Of a DNA stretch of 64,000 nt, positions 1 through 8,865 are shown one piece after another (position 1 is the stretch's first letter; every line of letters starts with the position of its first letter). Source of the stretch: Candidatus Poribacteria bacterium (GTDB lineage: Bacteria; Poribacteria; WGA-4E; PCPOR2b); assembly GCA_022826645.1 (NCBI GenBank), contig JAJDUM010000060.1, positions 1 to 64,000 of the forward strand. The letters are read 5' to 3'. The position numbers and the translations under genes are program-made. The notes under the pieces were generated by a model that made no database searches, had not been told where the DNA came from, and worked only from the letters and a program-made list of their open reading frames with translations.

Positions 1-1
1 G

Positions 2-2938
2 AGGGATAGTCTGGGACGGGCATTTGCAGGGGTTCCGGTGACATTTACTGTCGTCTCCGGTGGCGGCATACTGAGTGCAACGAACACAACCGCAGATGAA
101 CAGGGCAGGGCTCAGAGTATTCTCACGCTGGGGGACGGGGACCAGAACAGCGTCGAGGCATCTGTTACTGGGACTGCACTGGCGATAATCCTTACCGACA
201 CGGTAGTACCAGAAGTAAAGCTCCCGGATCCTAACCTCCGCGCTGTGGTTGAGACCCATCTTGGCAAAGCATCGGGGGCAATAATCACCACAGCGGACAT
301 GGCAAACTTAACCCATCTTCACGCCAGAAATATCGACATAAATGATTTGACCGGCCTTGAAAGTGCAACGAACCTCACATACCTGTCTGTGAATGACAAC
401 AACATATCTGACATCTCACCCCTGATAGCAAATACGGGACTGGGGACTGAAGATCATGTGCATTTGTGGGGGAACCCCCTCAGTAGTCTATCCCTTAACG
501 ACTATATCCCAGCGCTCCGGGGTCGAGGGGTCCGAGTGGTTCCGGATGAAGATGCCGAACCGTACACAGTGGGACTGGTTTACTTCTTACCCAACGACAT
601 TCCGCCGCGTCCGAATGTAGACGTACAGATAGATGAATTGATAAAGGAGATACAGCAATCTCTCGCATATTGGATGGAAGTCTACGGTTTTGGCAGAAAA
701 ACCTTTACCTTTCAAGCCGATGCCACTGGCAAGGCAGTTGTGCACCATGTAAACGGAAAATTCAACGAAGTGTATTACACCTATGATCAAGATGGTCAAT
801 ATGATATATATGCTAAATGGAAGGTCTGGGACGAAATTGACGAACAGTTTAGTTGGCAACGCACCATCTATGTTTGCTTGATGGAGGGTCGCGTGGGCCA
901 CTTTGGTCTTGGAGGCGGCAGTTCCTTGAGCGGACGTGCAGTTATACTCTCCAGCCCGTCTGAGAATTTTCCCACGGACCTGATTGCCCACGAGCTTATG
1001 CACGCGTTTGGACTACATCATATTGGTGTCCGTGATTACAAAGGAGATATTGAAGGAGGTCAGTATATCGAATGGAACTCACCTTGTCGTACTGAATGGT
1101 TGGATGTCCATCGTTACTTAAATCCAACACAGCGCAGTGACGACGTCTCCACCCCACGTATTCGCATGTTGCCCCCAAGTTTTGTCTCTCCACCGAATAC
1201 CATTCGCCTCCGTTTTGAGGTCGAGGATAATGATGGTCTCCACCAAGCACAATTATTAAGAAACACGCATGACGCTGGTGTACACCTGGTCGTTGCTTGT
1301 AAGCGATTGACTGGCACACATAGCACCGTTGAGTTTGTCACAACTGCCTTACAACCAGAAGACACGGATGTGTCGCTTGCCGTTATTGATGTGCATGGGA
1401 ATTTTAGGAACCAATCTTTCCCAGTTGATGTTGCCTCTATAATACCGCCACCCTATGTTGTGTCAGTACCGGATGCCTATTTAGCAGACATATTGCGGAG
1501 GAAATTCAACCTGGCTCCCAGCGATCCAATCACATCACATAGGATGCTATCATTACGGGAATTAACAGCCGGCAGGGTTGCAGACCTTACCGGGATTGAT
1601 AGTGCAATTAACATAACAGGTCTGTATATTGACCATTCGCCATCGGATCTCTCCCTCTCCCCTTTGGCAGGTTTGACTAACTTGCAAAGCTTGCGTCTTT
1701 CTAACAATTCGATATCGGATCTCTCCCCTTTGGCAAATTTGACTAACCTGAAAGACATGAATCTTTCTAACAATTCGATATCGGATCTCTCCCCTTTGGC
1801 GGGTTTGACCAATCTGAATTACCTGGTTCTGAATGAAAACAACATATTTGACCTCTCCTCTTTGGAAGGTTTAGACAGCCTAGTATACCTTGATGTAAAC
1901 GGAAATCCCCTGAGCTATCAATCTATCCACACGCATATCCCAATCCTCCAGAGTCGGGGAATCTCAGTAGAATTTGACAACCAGGCACATAAGGCACTGC
2001 TGAAAATATCAGGTGATAACCAGACAGGTGAGGCTGATACAGTCCTGCCGGATCCGTTTGTTGTTGAAGTGCAAGATGAAAATGGTTCTGCACTTGCGGG
2101 GATTTCGGTGACGTTCACTGTCACTGCGGGCGATGGCACGCTCAGTGTAACAAGCACAACCACCGATCCTAACGGTAGGGCGGAGACGACACTCACGCTA
2201 GACCCAAATCTGGGAACAAACACCGTACAGGTCTCTGCCGTTGGTATTGCGGTGCCAGCGACCTTCCACGCTGTCTTCGATACGGAAGCACCATTGATTG
2301 GAGCAGATATCAACAAAGACGGAAACGTGAATGTCCTAGACCTCGTCTTGATTGTGTCCAATCTCGGACAAGCTGGACAGAATGATGCAGATGTCAACCG
2401 AGATGGGGTTGTCAGTACTCTGGACTTGGTATTGGCTGCGGGTATGTTTGATGGTGTAGCTGCCGCGCCTTCAGCGCAGCCAGAAGTACCTGAGACCCTC
2501 ACGGCGGTAGAGGTTCAGGGATGGCTGACCAACGCCAGGGCACTTGAAGTTAGAGATCCAATCATAAAACGTGGGGTTGTGGTGCTTGAACAGCTCTTGG
2601 TCTCCCTAACCCCAAAAGAGACGGAATTGTTGGCAAACTACCCGAATCCGTTTAACCCGGAGACGTGGATACCGTACCGGTTAGCGGAGGATGCTTTTGT
2701 CACCTTGACCATCTACAATCCAAGCGGTCAGGTTGTCCGTACCCTCGACGTTGGCCATCGGATTGCCTCCGCCTACGAGAGTCAGTCAAAAGCAATCTAT
2801 TGGGATGGGAAAAACGATCTTGGCGAACCGGTGGCAAGCGGCGTGTACTTTTATCACCTGTCCGCAGGTCGCTCTGGACTCTCGGTGCCTCACCGGAGCG
2901 ATTTTTCCGCCACACGGAAGATGGTTATTCTCAAGTAG
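2..2938 (+). CDS. Secreted multidomain protein, partial: Ig-like, LRR, metzincin-type peptidase, dockerin, FlgD-like tail
   Basis: The frame is open to the window edge, so the N-terminus is missing; the GTG at 38 is an internal valine of an Ig-like strand (PVTFTVVSGGG). In order one sees an invasin/Big-type Ig domain (to about 200), a short leucine-rich stretch (about 290-540), and a zinc-peptidase region with HELMHAFGLHH at 989-1021, which fits HExxHxxGxxH. A second LRR block follows (1621-1950, LSPLAGLTNL repeats), then another Ig-like domain (about 2000-2290) and two dockerin-like calcium loops (DINKDGNVN, DVNRDGVVS, about 2308-2460). The C-terminal module carries YPNPFNPETWIPY and ends SATRKMVILK, like the FlgD-like/type IX-style sorting tails of poribacterial exported proteins. 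Export, and a role in binding or digesting host or matrix protein, are inferred. The catalytic motif is complete, so activity is plausible. Confidence 0.8.
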   Translation, partial: RDSLGRAFAGVPVTFTVVSGGGILSATNTTADEQGRAQSILTLGDGDQNSVEASVTGTALAIILTDTVVPEVKLPDPNLRAVVETHLGKASGAIITTADMANLTHLHARNIDINDLTGLESATNLTYLSVNDNNISDISPLIANTGLGTEDHVHLWGNPLSSLSLNDYIPALRGRGVRVVPDEDAEPYTVGLVYFLPNDIPPRPNVDVQIDELIKEIQQSLAYWMEVYGFGRKTFTFQADATGKAVVHHVNGKFNEVYYTYDQDGQYDIYAKWKVWDEIDEQFSWQRTIYVCLMEGRVGHFGLGGGSSLSGRAVILSSPSENFPTDLIAHELMHAFGLHHIGVRDYKGDIEGGQYIEWNSPCRTEWLDVHRYLNPTQRSDDVSTPRIRMLPPSFVSPPNTIRLRFEVEDNDGLHQAQLLRNTHDAGVHLVVACKRLTGTHSTVEFVTTALQPEDTDVSLAVIDVHGNFRNQSFPVDVASIIPPPYVVSVPDAYLADILRRKFNLAPSDPITSHRMLSLRELTAGRVADLTGIDSAINITGLYIDHSPSDLSLSPLAGLTNLQSLRLSNNSISDLSPLANLTNLKDMNLSNNSISDLSPLAGLTNLNYLVLNENNIFDLSSLEGLDSLVYLDVNGNPLSYQSIHTHIPILQSRGISVEFDNQAHKALLKISGDNQTGEADTVLPDPFVVEVQDENGSALAGISVTFTVTAGDGTLSVTSTTTDPNGRAETTLTLDPNLGTNTVQVSAVGIAVPATFHAVFDTEAPLIGADINKDGNVNVLDLVLIVSNLGQAGQNDADVNRDGVVSTLDLVLAAGMFDGVAAAPSAQPEVPETLTAVEVQGWLTNARALEVRDPIIKRGVVVLEQLLVSLTPKETELLANYPNPFNPETWIPYRLAEDAFVTLTIYNPSGQVVRTLDVGHRIASAYESQSKAIYWDGKNDLGEPVASGVYFYHLSAGRSGLSVPHRSDFSATRKMVILK

Positions 2939-3010
2939 CGGGAGGCGGGCGAGGAAACCGCGCCCCTACGATTGGATATGGCTCACATAAGTCAACACGC
3001 CCTAGCAACT

Positions 3011-3138
3011 TATGGTGAATTCTAAAAATAAAGAGACACTTTCGCCCCTCGGTTTCGATCCCGATTCATCGGGGCCGGTAGGTGCGGTTTTTAACCGCAC
3101 CGGTTTGGCGTGTCCCATTAATTCTAAGATCCACTATA
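3011..3138. repeat. MITE-like element, family A copy 1
   Basis: A 128-bp non-coding element begins TATGGTGAATTCTAA and ends with TTCTAAGATCCACTATA. The two ends form imperfect inverted repeats of about 29 bp (21 of 29 positions match), both with GACAC at the inner edge and TA at the tips. The interior holds a palindrome (GGTGCGGTT...AACCGCACC). Nearly the same left and right ends occur at 51224-51330, and related ends at 37748-37897. The TA tips suggest mobilisation by an IS630/mariner-type transposase, which is not in this window. Confidence 0.65.
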
Positions 3139-3167
3139 GGTTATAGTCTGAAGGGAGAGCATAATAG

Positions 3168-4709
3168 ATGCAGCACCTTGAACCGGTAGATATGTTGAAT
3201 CATATCCGACTGGGGTTGAATTCGCTTGTCGGCGGACTTGACCCGACAAATAAGCACATGCCGTACTGGTGTATCGGCTTTGATGAAGGAAAATTAAAGG
3301 CATTTCGTCACTCCGGCGCGTGGGACTGGTGCCACGATGTCGCCAGAGCTATTCACGCTATCGGCATGGCGGAGCGCGCCACAGGAGAATGTGCGGATGA
3401 AGTCATTTGGAGGAACCTCGCTGATCTTCAGATTGCCCTGTTCGATGAAGCAGACAACCTGCCCGGCACAGCGGATACCGACACAGGTGAACGTTTCGTT
3501 CATCTCCACAACATACGGGAATCCACACACGCTTTGAACGCCCTCATCCGTCGCGGTGATGATCGGGCACGCGAGTGGAGTCGGCGGATGATTCGCACTG
3601 TTCGCGCTGCGCTGACTGACGATGGTGCCATCCAACTTGACCGCCTTCCCTCTTACGTCTCAGAGTATAACCATCAGCCATCGCAGGAGGGTCGCGCTGT
3701 CGATGCGTTGGTTCGGAACTATCGTATCACAGGCGACGAAGTTGCCTTAGAATTGGCAGGACTTATGACCGCCTACGCGCTGGAACACTGTTTTACGCCC
3801 GAAGGCGCGCTCAAGGAAGCAGCGGGGACGCATGGTCACTCCCTCAACGCCATGATTGCCGGAATGCTTGATCTCGCGCTCCTCACTAAAGATGCAGATT
3901 TGTTGAACAGAGCCAAAGCGATCTACGATGTTGGTTGTCCACGTTACAATAGCAGTTTCGGTTGGTCGATGGAATCGCTGCATAAATTTCACCCACGTGG
4001 TGAATCTAACAACACCGGCGATCTGTTGCGTGCGGCCCTCCTTCTGGGACGCGCCGGTTGGGCTAACTACTTTGAGGACGCAGAGCGCATACTTCGTGGA
4101 CATCTCCTGCCTTCGCAAGTTATTGATGTAGACGACCTGCCCGACGCACCCAATGAAACAGATGATAGTCTCCACCGTCGTGCCTCCCGCCTGCGCGGGG
4201 GCTTCAGTTTTCCAACGCCCAATGATTACCTCTTAAATCCAGATGCCACTATTACAACGTACGACATCACATCCGGTGCCGTGGACGGGCTATGTGACGC
4301 TTTCTCATCCATCATCACTTCAGGCGAAGCCGGTATCCGTATCAATTTGCTGTTCAGCCACGAAGCGGAGGAGGTGCGCGTTACCAGCCACCTTTCCCAA
4401 ACAGGACGCCTTGAGATTGAAAACAGAAGTGGCCGACCGCTATTGGTGCGTATCCCGTCTTGGGTGGAGAAGAAAGACGTTTGTCTTAAAGTGAACGGTG
4501 CGGAAACTCAAAAAATATTCATCCAGTCATATCTACTTATTACTGGCAATAAGATCCCTTCATCAAGTATTATTACTTTCCCGATGCGCGAAACCCGGAC
4601 GGTAGAAAGTATATGCTTTGAAAACTACACCATTGATTGGCGGGGCGACCAGATTATCGCAATGTCGCCGCCCGCGAAACATCGACCAATGTTTCCACCG
4701 TGCGAATAA
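3168..4709 (+). CDS. Putative glycoside hydrolase, (alpha/alpha)6-barrel type (GH127-like)
   Basis: A 513-residue protein with no obvious signal peptide. The first ~370 residues are helix-rich repeats with tryptophan, histidine and acidic residues typical of (alpha/alpha)6 glycosidases (WDWCHDVARAIHAIG, THGHSLNAMIAGMLDLA, FGWSMESLHKFHPRGES). The last ~140 residues look like the beta-sandwich that follows the barrel in GH127/DUF1680 beta-L-arabinofuranosidase-like proteins (RSGRPLLVRIPSWVEKK). The ATG has an AGGGAGAG ribosome site 10 bases upstream. It stands alone between two repeat elements. Substrate and exact family are uncertain; the call rests on fold-like patterns, not on a catalytic motif I can assign. 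Confidence 0.5.
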   Translation: MQHLEPVDMLNHIRLGLNSLVGGLDPTNKHMPYWCIGFDEGKLKAFRHSGAWDWCHDVARAIHAIGMAERATGECADEVIWRNLADLQIALFDEADNLPGTADTDTGERFVHLHNIRESTHALNALIRRGDDRAREWSRRMIRTVRAALTDDGAIQLDRLPSYVSEYNHQPSQEGRAVDALVRNYRITGDEVALELAGLMTAYALEHCFTPEGALKEAAGTHGHSLNAMIAGMLDLALLTKDADLLNRAKAIYDVGCPRYNSSFGWSMESLHKFHPRGESNNTGDLLRAALLLGRAGWANYFEDAERILRGHLLPSQVIDVDDLPDAPNETDDSLHRRASRLRGGFSFPTPNDYLLNPDATITTYDITSGAVDGLCDAFSSIITSGEAGIRINLLFSHEAEEVRVTSHLSQTGRLEIENRSGRPLLVRIPSWVEKKDVCLKVNGAETQKIFIQSYLLITGNKIPSSSIITFPMRETRTVESICFENYTIDWRGDQIIAMSPPAKHRPMFPPCE

Positions 4710-4729
4710 CACCCTAAGAATCCATCATC

Positions 4730-5049
4730 TATGGTAAAAATTATAATTACTGATACATTTGAATAATAACCACTGGTGCTAGTTTGCAGCTGTTGATAAC
4801 GTGAAACGTGATGCGTGAAACGTGAAAACTATTGGCTCTTCGATGCCTTTAGCCCCGGAGAGGCGACATGTTTATAGTACACGGATAAACAAATACCCCA
4901 AAGCCCCGGAGGGGCGACATGTGCAGCCAAAGGGTAGAACCAATGAGCTACCCTAATGAATCAATGAACGCTTTAACAATGTGGCAAAGACCCTCTCACT
5001 AAATAGCACCAAAGGTTAATATGTATACTTATTTGTATTGTTCACCATA
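4730..5049. repeat. MITE-like element, family B copy 1
   Basis: A 320-bp element with ends TATGGTAAAAATTATAATTA and (inverted) TATGGTGAACAATACAAATA, giving imperfect terminal inverted repeats of about 30 bp. It is nearly identical to 62837-63105 but about 51 bp longer, because it carries a second copy of a GCCCCGGAGRGGCGACATG block (near 4853 and 4906). It contains direct short repeats of GTGAAACGTGATGCG (about 4800-4826). No ORF. It fills almost the whole 386-bp gap between the glycosidase-like gene and the ABC exporter. Confidence 0.7.
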
Positions 5050-5095
5050 AATCAGAACATGCCGCTGCTGTTAGGACGGATTAGATGAGACTACC

Positions 5096-7327
5096 ATGAA
5101 ACTGCTCGAACAGACGCCTGACGCCGTCAGTCAGAAGATTCAGAATGTGCTGACTCCCGAAGAAGAAGAGTTTATCCGTGTGTCCACTGATCTGGATTCT
5201 GATGGGAGCTTTGGGGAACAGTGGGTCGTCGTCACAGATAAACGAGTAATTGTGGCACCAGCGGAAGGAGTCGACGGCGTTGTTGACGTGCCCATCAGGG
5301 AATTAGCTGCTGTCCAAACCGAGCCGCTGGTCGGAGGAGGGCGCTTAGAAATCGATCGGAAAAACCAAGCGACCCTCTTCGTTCCTTACTCTAGTTCACT
5401 CGCGGAAAAATTCTCTGAGGTCGCACGGGGGCTTGAGCAACTTCGCCAGCAAGACGAATTTTTTATAAAAACAGAACTTGACCAGACGCGTTGCTCCAAA
5501 TGTGGCAGGCTATTGCCTGAGAAAAACGGCATCTGTACAGCTTGCATTCGTCGGCTGGCAACATTGGGGCGAATTGCCAGTTATTTGAAACCGTATAAGT
5601 GGCGCGCTATCCTGATGGCACTCGTCTCGTTGGTAACTATCGGTTCAGAACTTGTCCCACCACAGGTATCGCGGTACATTGTTGATAATGTCTTCCTGCC
5701 ACCAGACGCAACGGCTGGCACGGTTGCACAGAGAGCGACAATTCTGGGATGGTGTATACTTGGATTGATTGGCCTTCGCGTGCTGCGCTGGAGTATGGAA
5801 TTGGTGCACGGATGGATAGTCAGTTGGTTGAGCGCGCGAGTGACAGCGGATATCCGAAGCCATCTCTATCGACGCTTGGAGATGCTCTCAATGCAATTTT
5901 ACGATCAACGTCGGGTGGGCGCACTGATGTCGCGTGTGACGCGGGACAGCGACATGCTTCGGGAATTTTTGGTCGATGGACTGCCCTATTTGGTGATCAA
6001 CACCCTGATGATCGTTGGCATACTCTGCGTCCAGTTTTCGATGCACTGGCAGCTTACCCTCTGTATGCTAATCCCCGTCCCGCTCGTTATAATTTGGGGA
6101 AGAATTTTCTGGCGACGTATGCGACGGATCTTCAACAAGCACGGTCAGGGCTGGGCGCATCTCAGCGCGCGATTAAACGAGGCACTCGCTGGCATCCATG
6201 TCGTAAAGGCTTTCGCCCAAGAAAATCGGGAAATAACGGAATTTGAAAAGAAGAACACCGATCTGATGCGAATTTCTAGGAGGACCGCACGGCACTGGCT
6301 TGTGTTCTTCGCAGTAATGAGTTTTCTGACCGGGTGTGGTGGAGTAATCATCTGGCTAGCTGGAGGGTTGGAAGTACTCAGAGGCAACTTAACCCTAGGC
6401 ACTCTCACGGCGTTTTCCAGTTATATGTGGCTTATTTACGGTCCCTTAGAGTGGCTTGGTAGGGTTAATAGCTGGATGACACGGGCTTTTGCCGGTGCAG
6501 AACGCATTTTCGAGGTCATTGACGCTGCACCCGAAGCCTACGATGATCCGGAGGCAACCTCACTCACAGAAATAAAAGGGCAGATTGCGTTCAAGGAGGT
6601 GACCTTCGGCTACGACAAAAGCAAACCGGTCCTTCACGAAGTGAGTCTTGATGTCGTTCCCGGGGAGATGATTGGGCTAGTGGGTAAATCAGGGGTAGGT
6701 AAGACAACCACGGTGAACCTAATCGCTCGGTTTTACGATGTAGACCGCGGTGCGATCGAAATCGACGGTGTGGATGTACGCAACATCCGCCTTGAAGATC
6801 TGCGCAGCCAGATTGGTATTGTCTTGCAAGAGCCGTTCCTCTTTAGCGGAACAATCGCCGAGAATATCGGATATGGCAGCCCCGGCGCGACCCTCGAGGA
6901 GGTCATGGAAGCCGCACAGGCGGCGAATGCCCACAATTTTATCGTAGCAAAGGCGGATGGTTACGACACAAATGTAGGAGAACGGGGAAATAACCTATCG
7001 GGTGGAGAGAAGCAGCGAATCTCCATCGCACGGGCTATCCTCCACGACCCCAAGATCCTTATTTTAGATGAAGCAACCTCGTCGGTGGATGTAGAGACTG
7101 AAAAGGAGATTCAGGAGGCAGTCGCACGACTGATAAAAAATCGGACAACCTTTGCTATTGCACATCGACTGTCAACCCTTCGGAATGCCGATCGGTTGGT
7201 TGTCCTCGATGGCGGACGGATCGTAGAGATCGGCACACACAGTGAATTGATGGATAGGAAGGGTGTGTTTTACGACCTTGTGGAGTTACAACAACAGACC
7301 TCTGAAATTATCGGAATCAGAGAATAG
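5096..7327 (+). CDS. ABC exporter (fused permease and ATPase) with an N-terminal PH-like domain and zinc ribbon
   Basis: A 743-residue half-transporter of the exporter (MsbA/LmrA-like) class, expected to work as a homodimer in the inner membrane. Residues ~165-440 hold six hydrophobic segments. The ATPase domain follows with Walker A GLVGKSGVGKTT, a Q-loop in IGIVLQEPF, signature LSGGEKQR, Walker B ILILDEATSS and a switch histidine in IAHRLS. Unusual is a ~155-residue soluble extension: a beta-rich PH-like part (residues ~20-115, QWVVVTDKRVIVAP) and a zinc ribbon with cysteines at 133, 136, 147 and 150 (CSKCG, CTAC). Some exporter-associated sensor domains look like this, but its role here is unknown. 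The Ldh2-type dehydrogenase follows 70 bp downstream and could be co-transcribed. The substrate cannot be told from sequence. Confidence 0.85.
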   Translation: MKLLEQTPDAVSQKIQNVLTPEEEEFIRVSTDLDSDGSFGEQWVVVTDKRVIVAPAEGVDGVVDVPIRELAAVQTEPLVGGGRLEIDRKNQATLFVPYSSSLAEKFSEVARGLEQLRQQDEFFIKTELDQTRCSKCGRLLPEKNGICTACIRRLATLGRIASYLKPYKWRAILMALVSLVTIGSELVPPQVSRYIVDNVFLPPDATAGTVAQRATILGWCILGLIGLRVLRWSMELVHGWIVSWLSARVTADIRSHLYRRLEMLSMQFYDQRRVGALMSRVTRDSDMLREFLVDGLPYLVINTLMIVGILCVQFSMHWQLTLCMLIPVPLVIIWGRIFWRRMRRIFNKHGQGWAHLSARLNEALAGIHVVKAFAQENREITEFEKKNTDLMRISRRTARHWLVFFAVMSFLTGCGGVIIWLAGGLEVLRGNLTLGTLTAFSSYMWLIYGPLEWLGRVNSWMTRAFAGAERIFEVIDAAPEAYDDPEATSLTEIKGQIAFKEVTFGYDKSKPVLHEVSLDVVPGEMIGLVGKSGVGKTTTVNLIARFYDVDRGAIEIDGVDVRNIRLEDLRSQIGIVLQEPFLFSGTIAENIGYGSPGATLEEVMEAAQAANAHNFIVAKADGYDTNVGERGNNLSGGEKQRISIARAILHDPKILILDEATSSVDVETEKEIQEAVARLIKNRTTFAIAHRLSTLRNADRLVVLDGGRIVEIGTHSELMDRKGVFYDLVELQQQTSEIIGIRE

Positions 7328-7397
7328 CAGTAACCAGTTCAACAGGTTAAGCTAAACAACATTTTTCAGCTATCAACTTATGAAAGGGATATCAACT

Positions 7398-8468
7398 ATG
7401 GCAGAAACACATAACTTTCAAGCAAGCCATTTGCATTCAATCACGCGGCGGATATTTGTCGCAGCAGGCGCGACTCGCCACATCGCTGACGATGTGGCAG
7501 AAATTCTGGTTAACGCCAACCTCGCCGGACACGACTCACACGGAGTACTCCGCATCCCTGCATATCTGCGCAGCATCGAAGGTGGCGGATTGGTTCCCAA
7601 CGTAGAACCTGAGGTCACGAGCGAAACTGCTAATACCATGATCTTCGACGGGAAAAACTGTTTTGGTCACTACATCGCTCGACAAGCGATGAACCGTGCA
7701 ATTGAGAAAGCAAAAGCAGCAGATATGTGCAGCGTCAGTATTATCAATACCGGTCACATCGGCAGGCTGGGTGACTATGCAGAAGCTGCCGCGGCTGCCG
7801 GCTGCATCGGAATTATTACGACCGGCGGCGGTGGGCGAATGCAGGGAATCACGGTGCCCTTTGGCGGTGCCGGCGGTGCGACAGGCACCAACCCAATTGC
7901 TGTTGGTGTCCCAACCGGTGACGATGCTCCCTTTGTCATTGACATCGCAACAAGTATGATTGCCGAGGGCAAAATCCAAGTAGCGCGTAGCAAGGGCGAA
8001 GACCTACCTGAAGGCCATATAGTAGATAAGGATGGAAATCCGAGCGTCAAACCCGCGGACTTTTATGACGGCGGATTCCTTCTGCCATTTGGCTTGCACA
8101 AAGGCTACTCAATTGGCTTGCTGGTCTGTCTGCTTGGAGGATTGGCTGGCACCTTCGATATTGAAAAGGGCTCAATGGGCGGCTGCTTTATGCAGGTGAT
8201 GAACGTCGATGCCATGACGCCGCTGGCGGAATATCAACAGGGTGTGCGCGCCTTCTTGGACGGTATTAAGTCAATTCCACCCGCGCCAGGTTTTAATAAA
8301 GTGCTCGTTCCCGGTGACTTTGAGCATCAGAATCGTGTCCAACGTCTGGCTGATGGCATCGAGATTCCGGATACCATCCGTCAGCAGATTTCGGAGTGCG
8401 CAGAGAAACTGGGTGTTTCGATGAGCGCAGACGCTGTTGAGCCGGCCGATGCCGAGCGATACCAATAA
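7398..8468 (+). CDS. Malate/L-lactate dehydrogenase family (Ldh2/YbiC type) oxidoreductase
   Basis: This 356-residue protein belongs to the Ldh2 family of NAD(P)-dependent 2-hydroxyacid dehydrogenases, which are unrelated to Rossmann-type MDH. Diagnostic segments are NLAGHDSHGVLRIPAYL with the catalytic-region histidine, TGHIGRLGDYAEAAA, GGATGTNPIAVGVPT and the late glycine-rich LPFGLHKGYSIGLLVCLLGG. The start chosen is the second ATG, because AAAGGG sits 9 bases before it; an in-frame ATG at 7380 would overlap that ribosome site. It lies between an ABC exporter and a KDG-kinase-like gene, which suggests sugar-acid or hydroxyacid catabolism. The substrate is not determined by sequence. Confidence 0.85.
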   Translation: MAETHNFQASHLHSITRRIFVAAGATRHIADDVAEILVNANLAGHDSHGVLRIPAYLRSIEGGGLVPNVEPEVTSETANTMIFDGKNCFGHYIARQAMNRAIEKAKAADMCSVSIINTGHIGRLGDYAEAAAAAGCIGIITTGGGGRMQGITVPFGGAGGATGTNPIAVGVPTGDDAPFVIDIATSMIAEGKIQVARSKGEDLPEGHIVDKDGNPSVKPADFYDGGFLLPFGLHKGYSIGLLVCLLGGLAGTFDIEKGSMGGCFMQVMNVDAMTPLAEYQQGVRAFLDGIKSIPPAPGFNKVLVPGDFEHQNRVQRLADGIEIPDTIRQQISECAEKLGVSMSADAVEPADAERYQ

Positions 8469-8498
8469 CATGTTAAATCTGGGACAGGCTAACTGGTT

Positions 8499-8795
8499 AT
8501 GATATTTTTCATCATCTGGATCATTTGCATACCGCTGGTTATCTGGATTGTTCTACAGATCGTTTCCAAAAGGAGGGCAGCCGGAGAAGCCGAGCCGGGC
8601 GTTCAGCTTGAGGAATGCGCGATTTGCCATGAAGAGTTTCCGCTGGAGGTGCTGCTTGAGAAGGAGGTCGGGGGGTATAGCAGGGTCTACTGTTTTTGTG
8701 GCGACTGCATCGAGCAACTGCACCTCGAATATCAAGCAAAGGCAGAACACAGAGATGAGGAGAATAAGACAATCAGTGAACCTGCGAACTTGTAA
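8499..8795 (+). CDS. Small membrane-anchored zinc-ribbon-like protein
   Basis: A 98-residue protein with one N-terminal hydrophobic helix (residues 1-22, IFFIIWIICIPLVIWIVLQI), then a cytoplasmic-looking domain with cysteines at 40, 43, 65, 67 and 70 (CAIC and CFCGDC), suitable for one zinc site. The rest is charged and probably disordered. It sits 30 bp after the dehydrogenase and 70 bp before the sugar kinase in the same direction. I do not recognise a family; RING-like spacing is superficial. Expression is plausible because codon use and spacing match its neighbours. Confidence 0.55.
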   Translation: MIFFIIWIICIPLVIWIVLQIVSKRRAAGEAEPGVQLEECAICHEEFPLEVLLEKEVGGYSRVYCFCGDCIEQLHLEYQAKAEHRDEENKTISEPANL

Positions 8796-8865
8796 GTTGA
8801 GTGCGGGTGGCGCATGAACCGAATCTATTTTACTGGACACATCGCACAATACAAAGGAGGTTGAT

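Noticed and set aside
1650..1830. Direct DNA repeats (ATATCGGATCTCTCCCCTTTGGC) that look like a small tandem array
   Set aside because: They are codons of leucine-rich repeats in the first protein, not a CRISPR or satellite.
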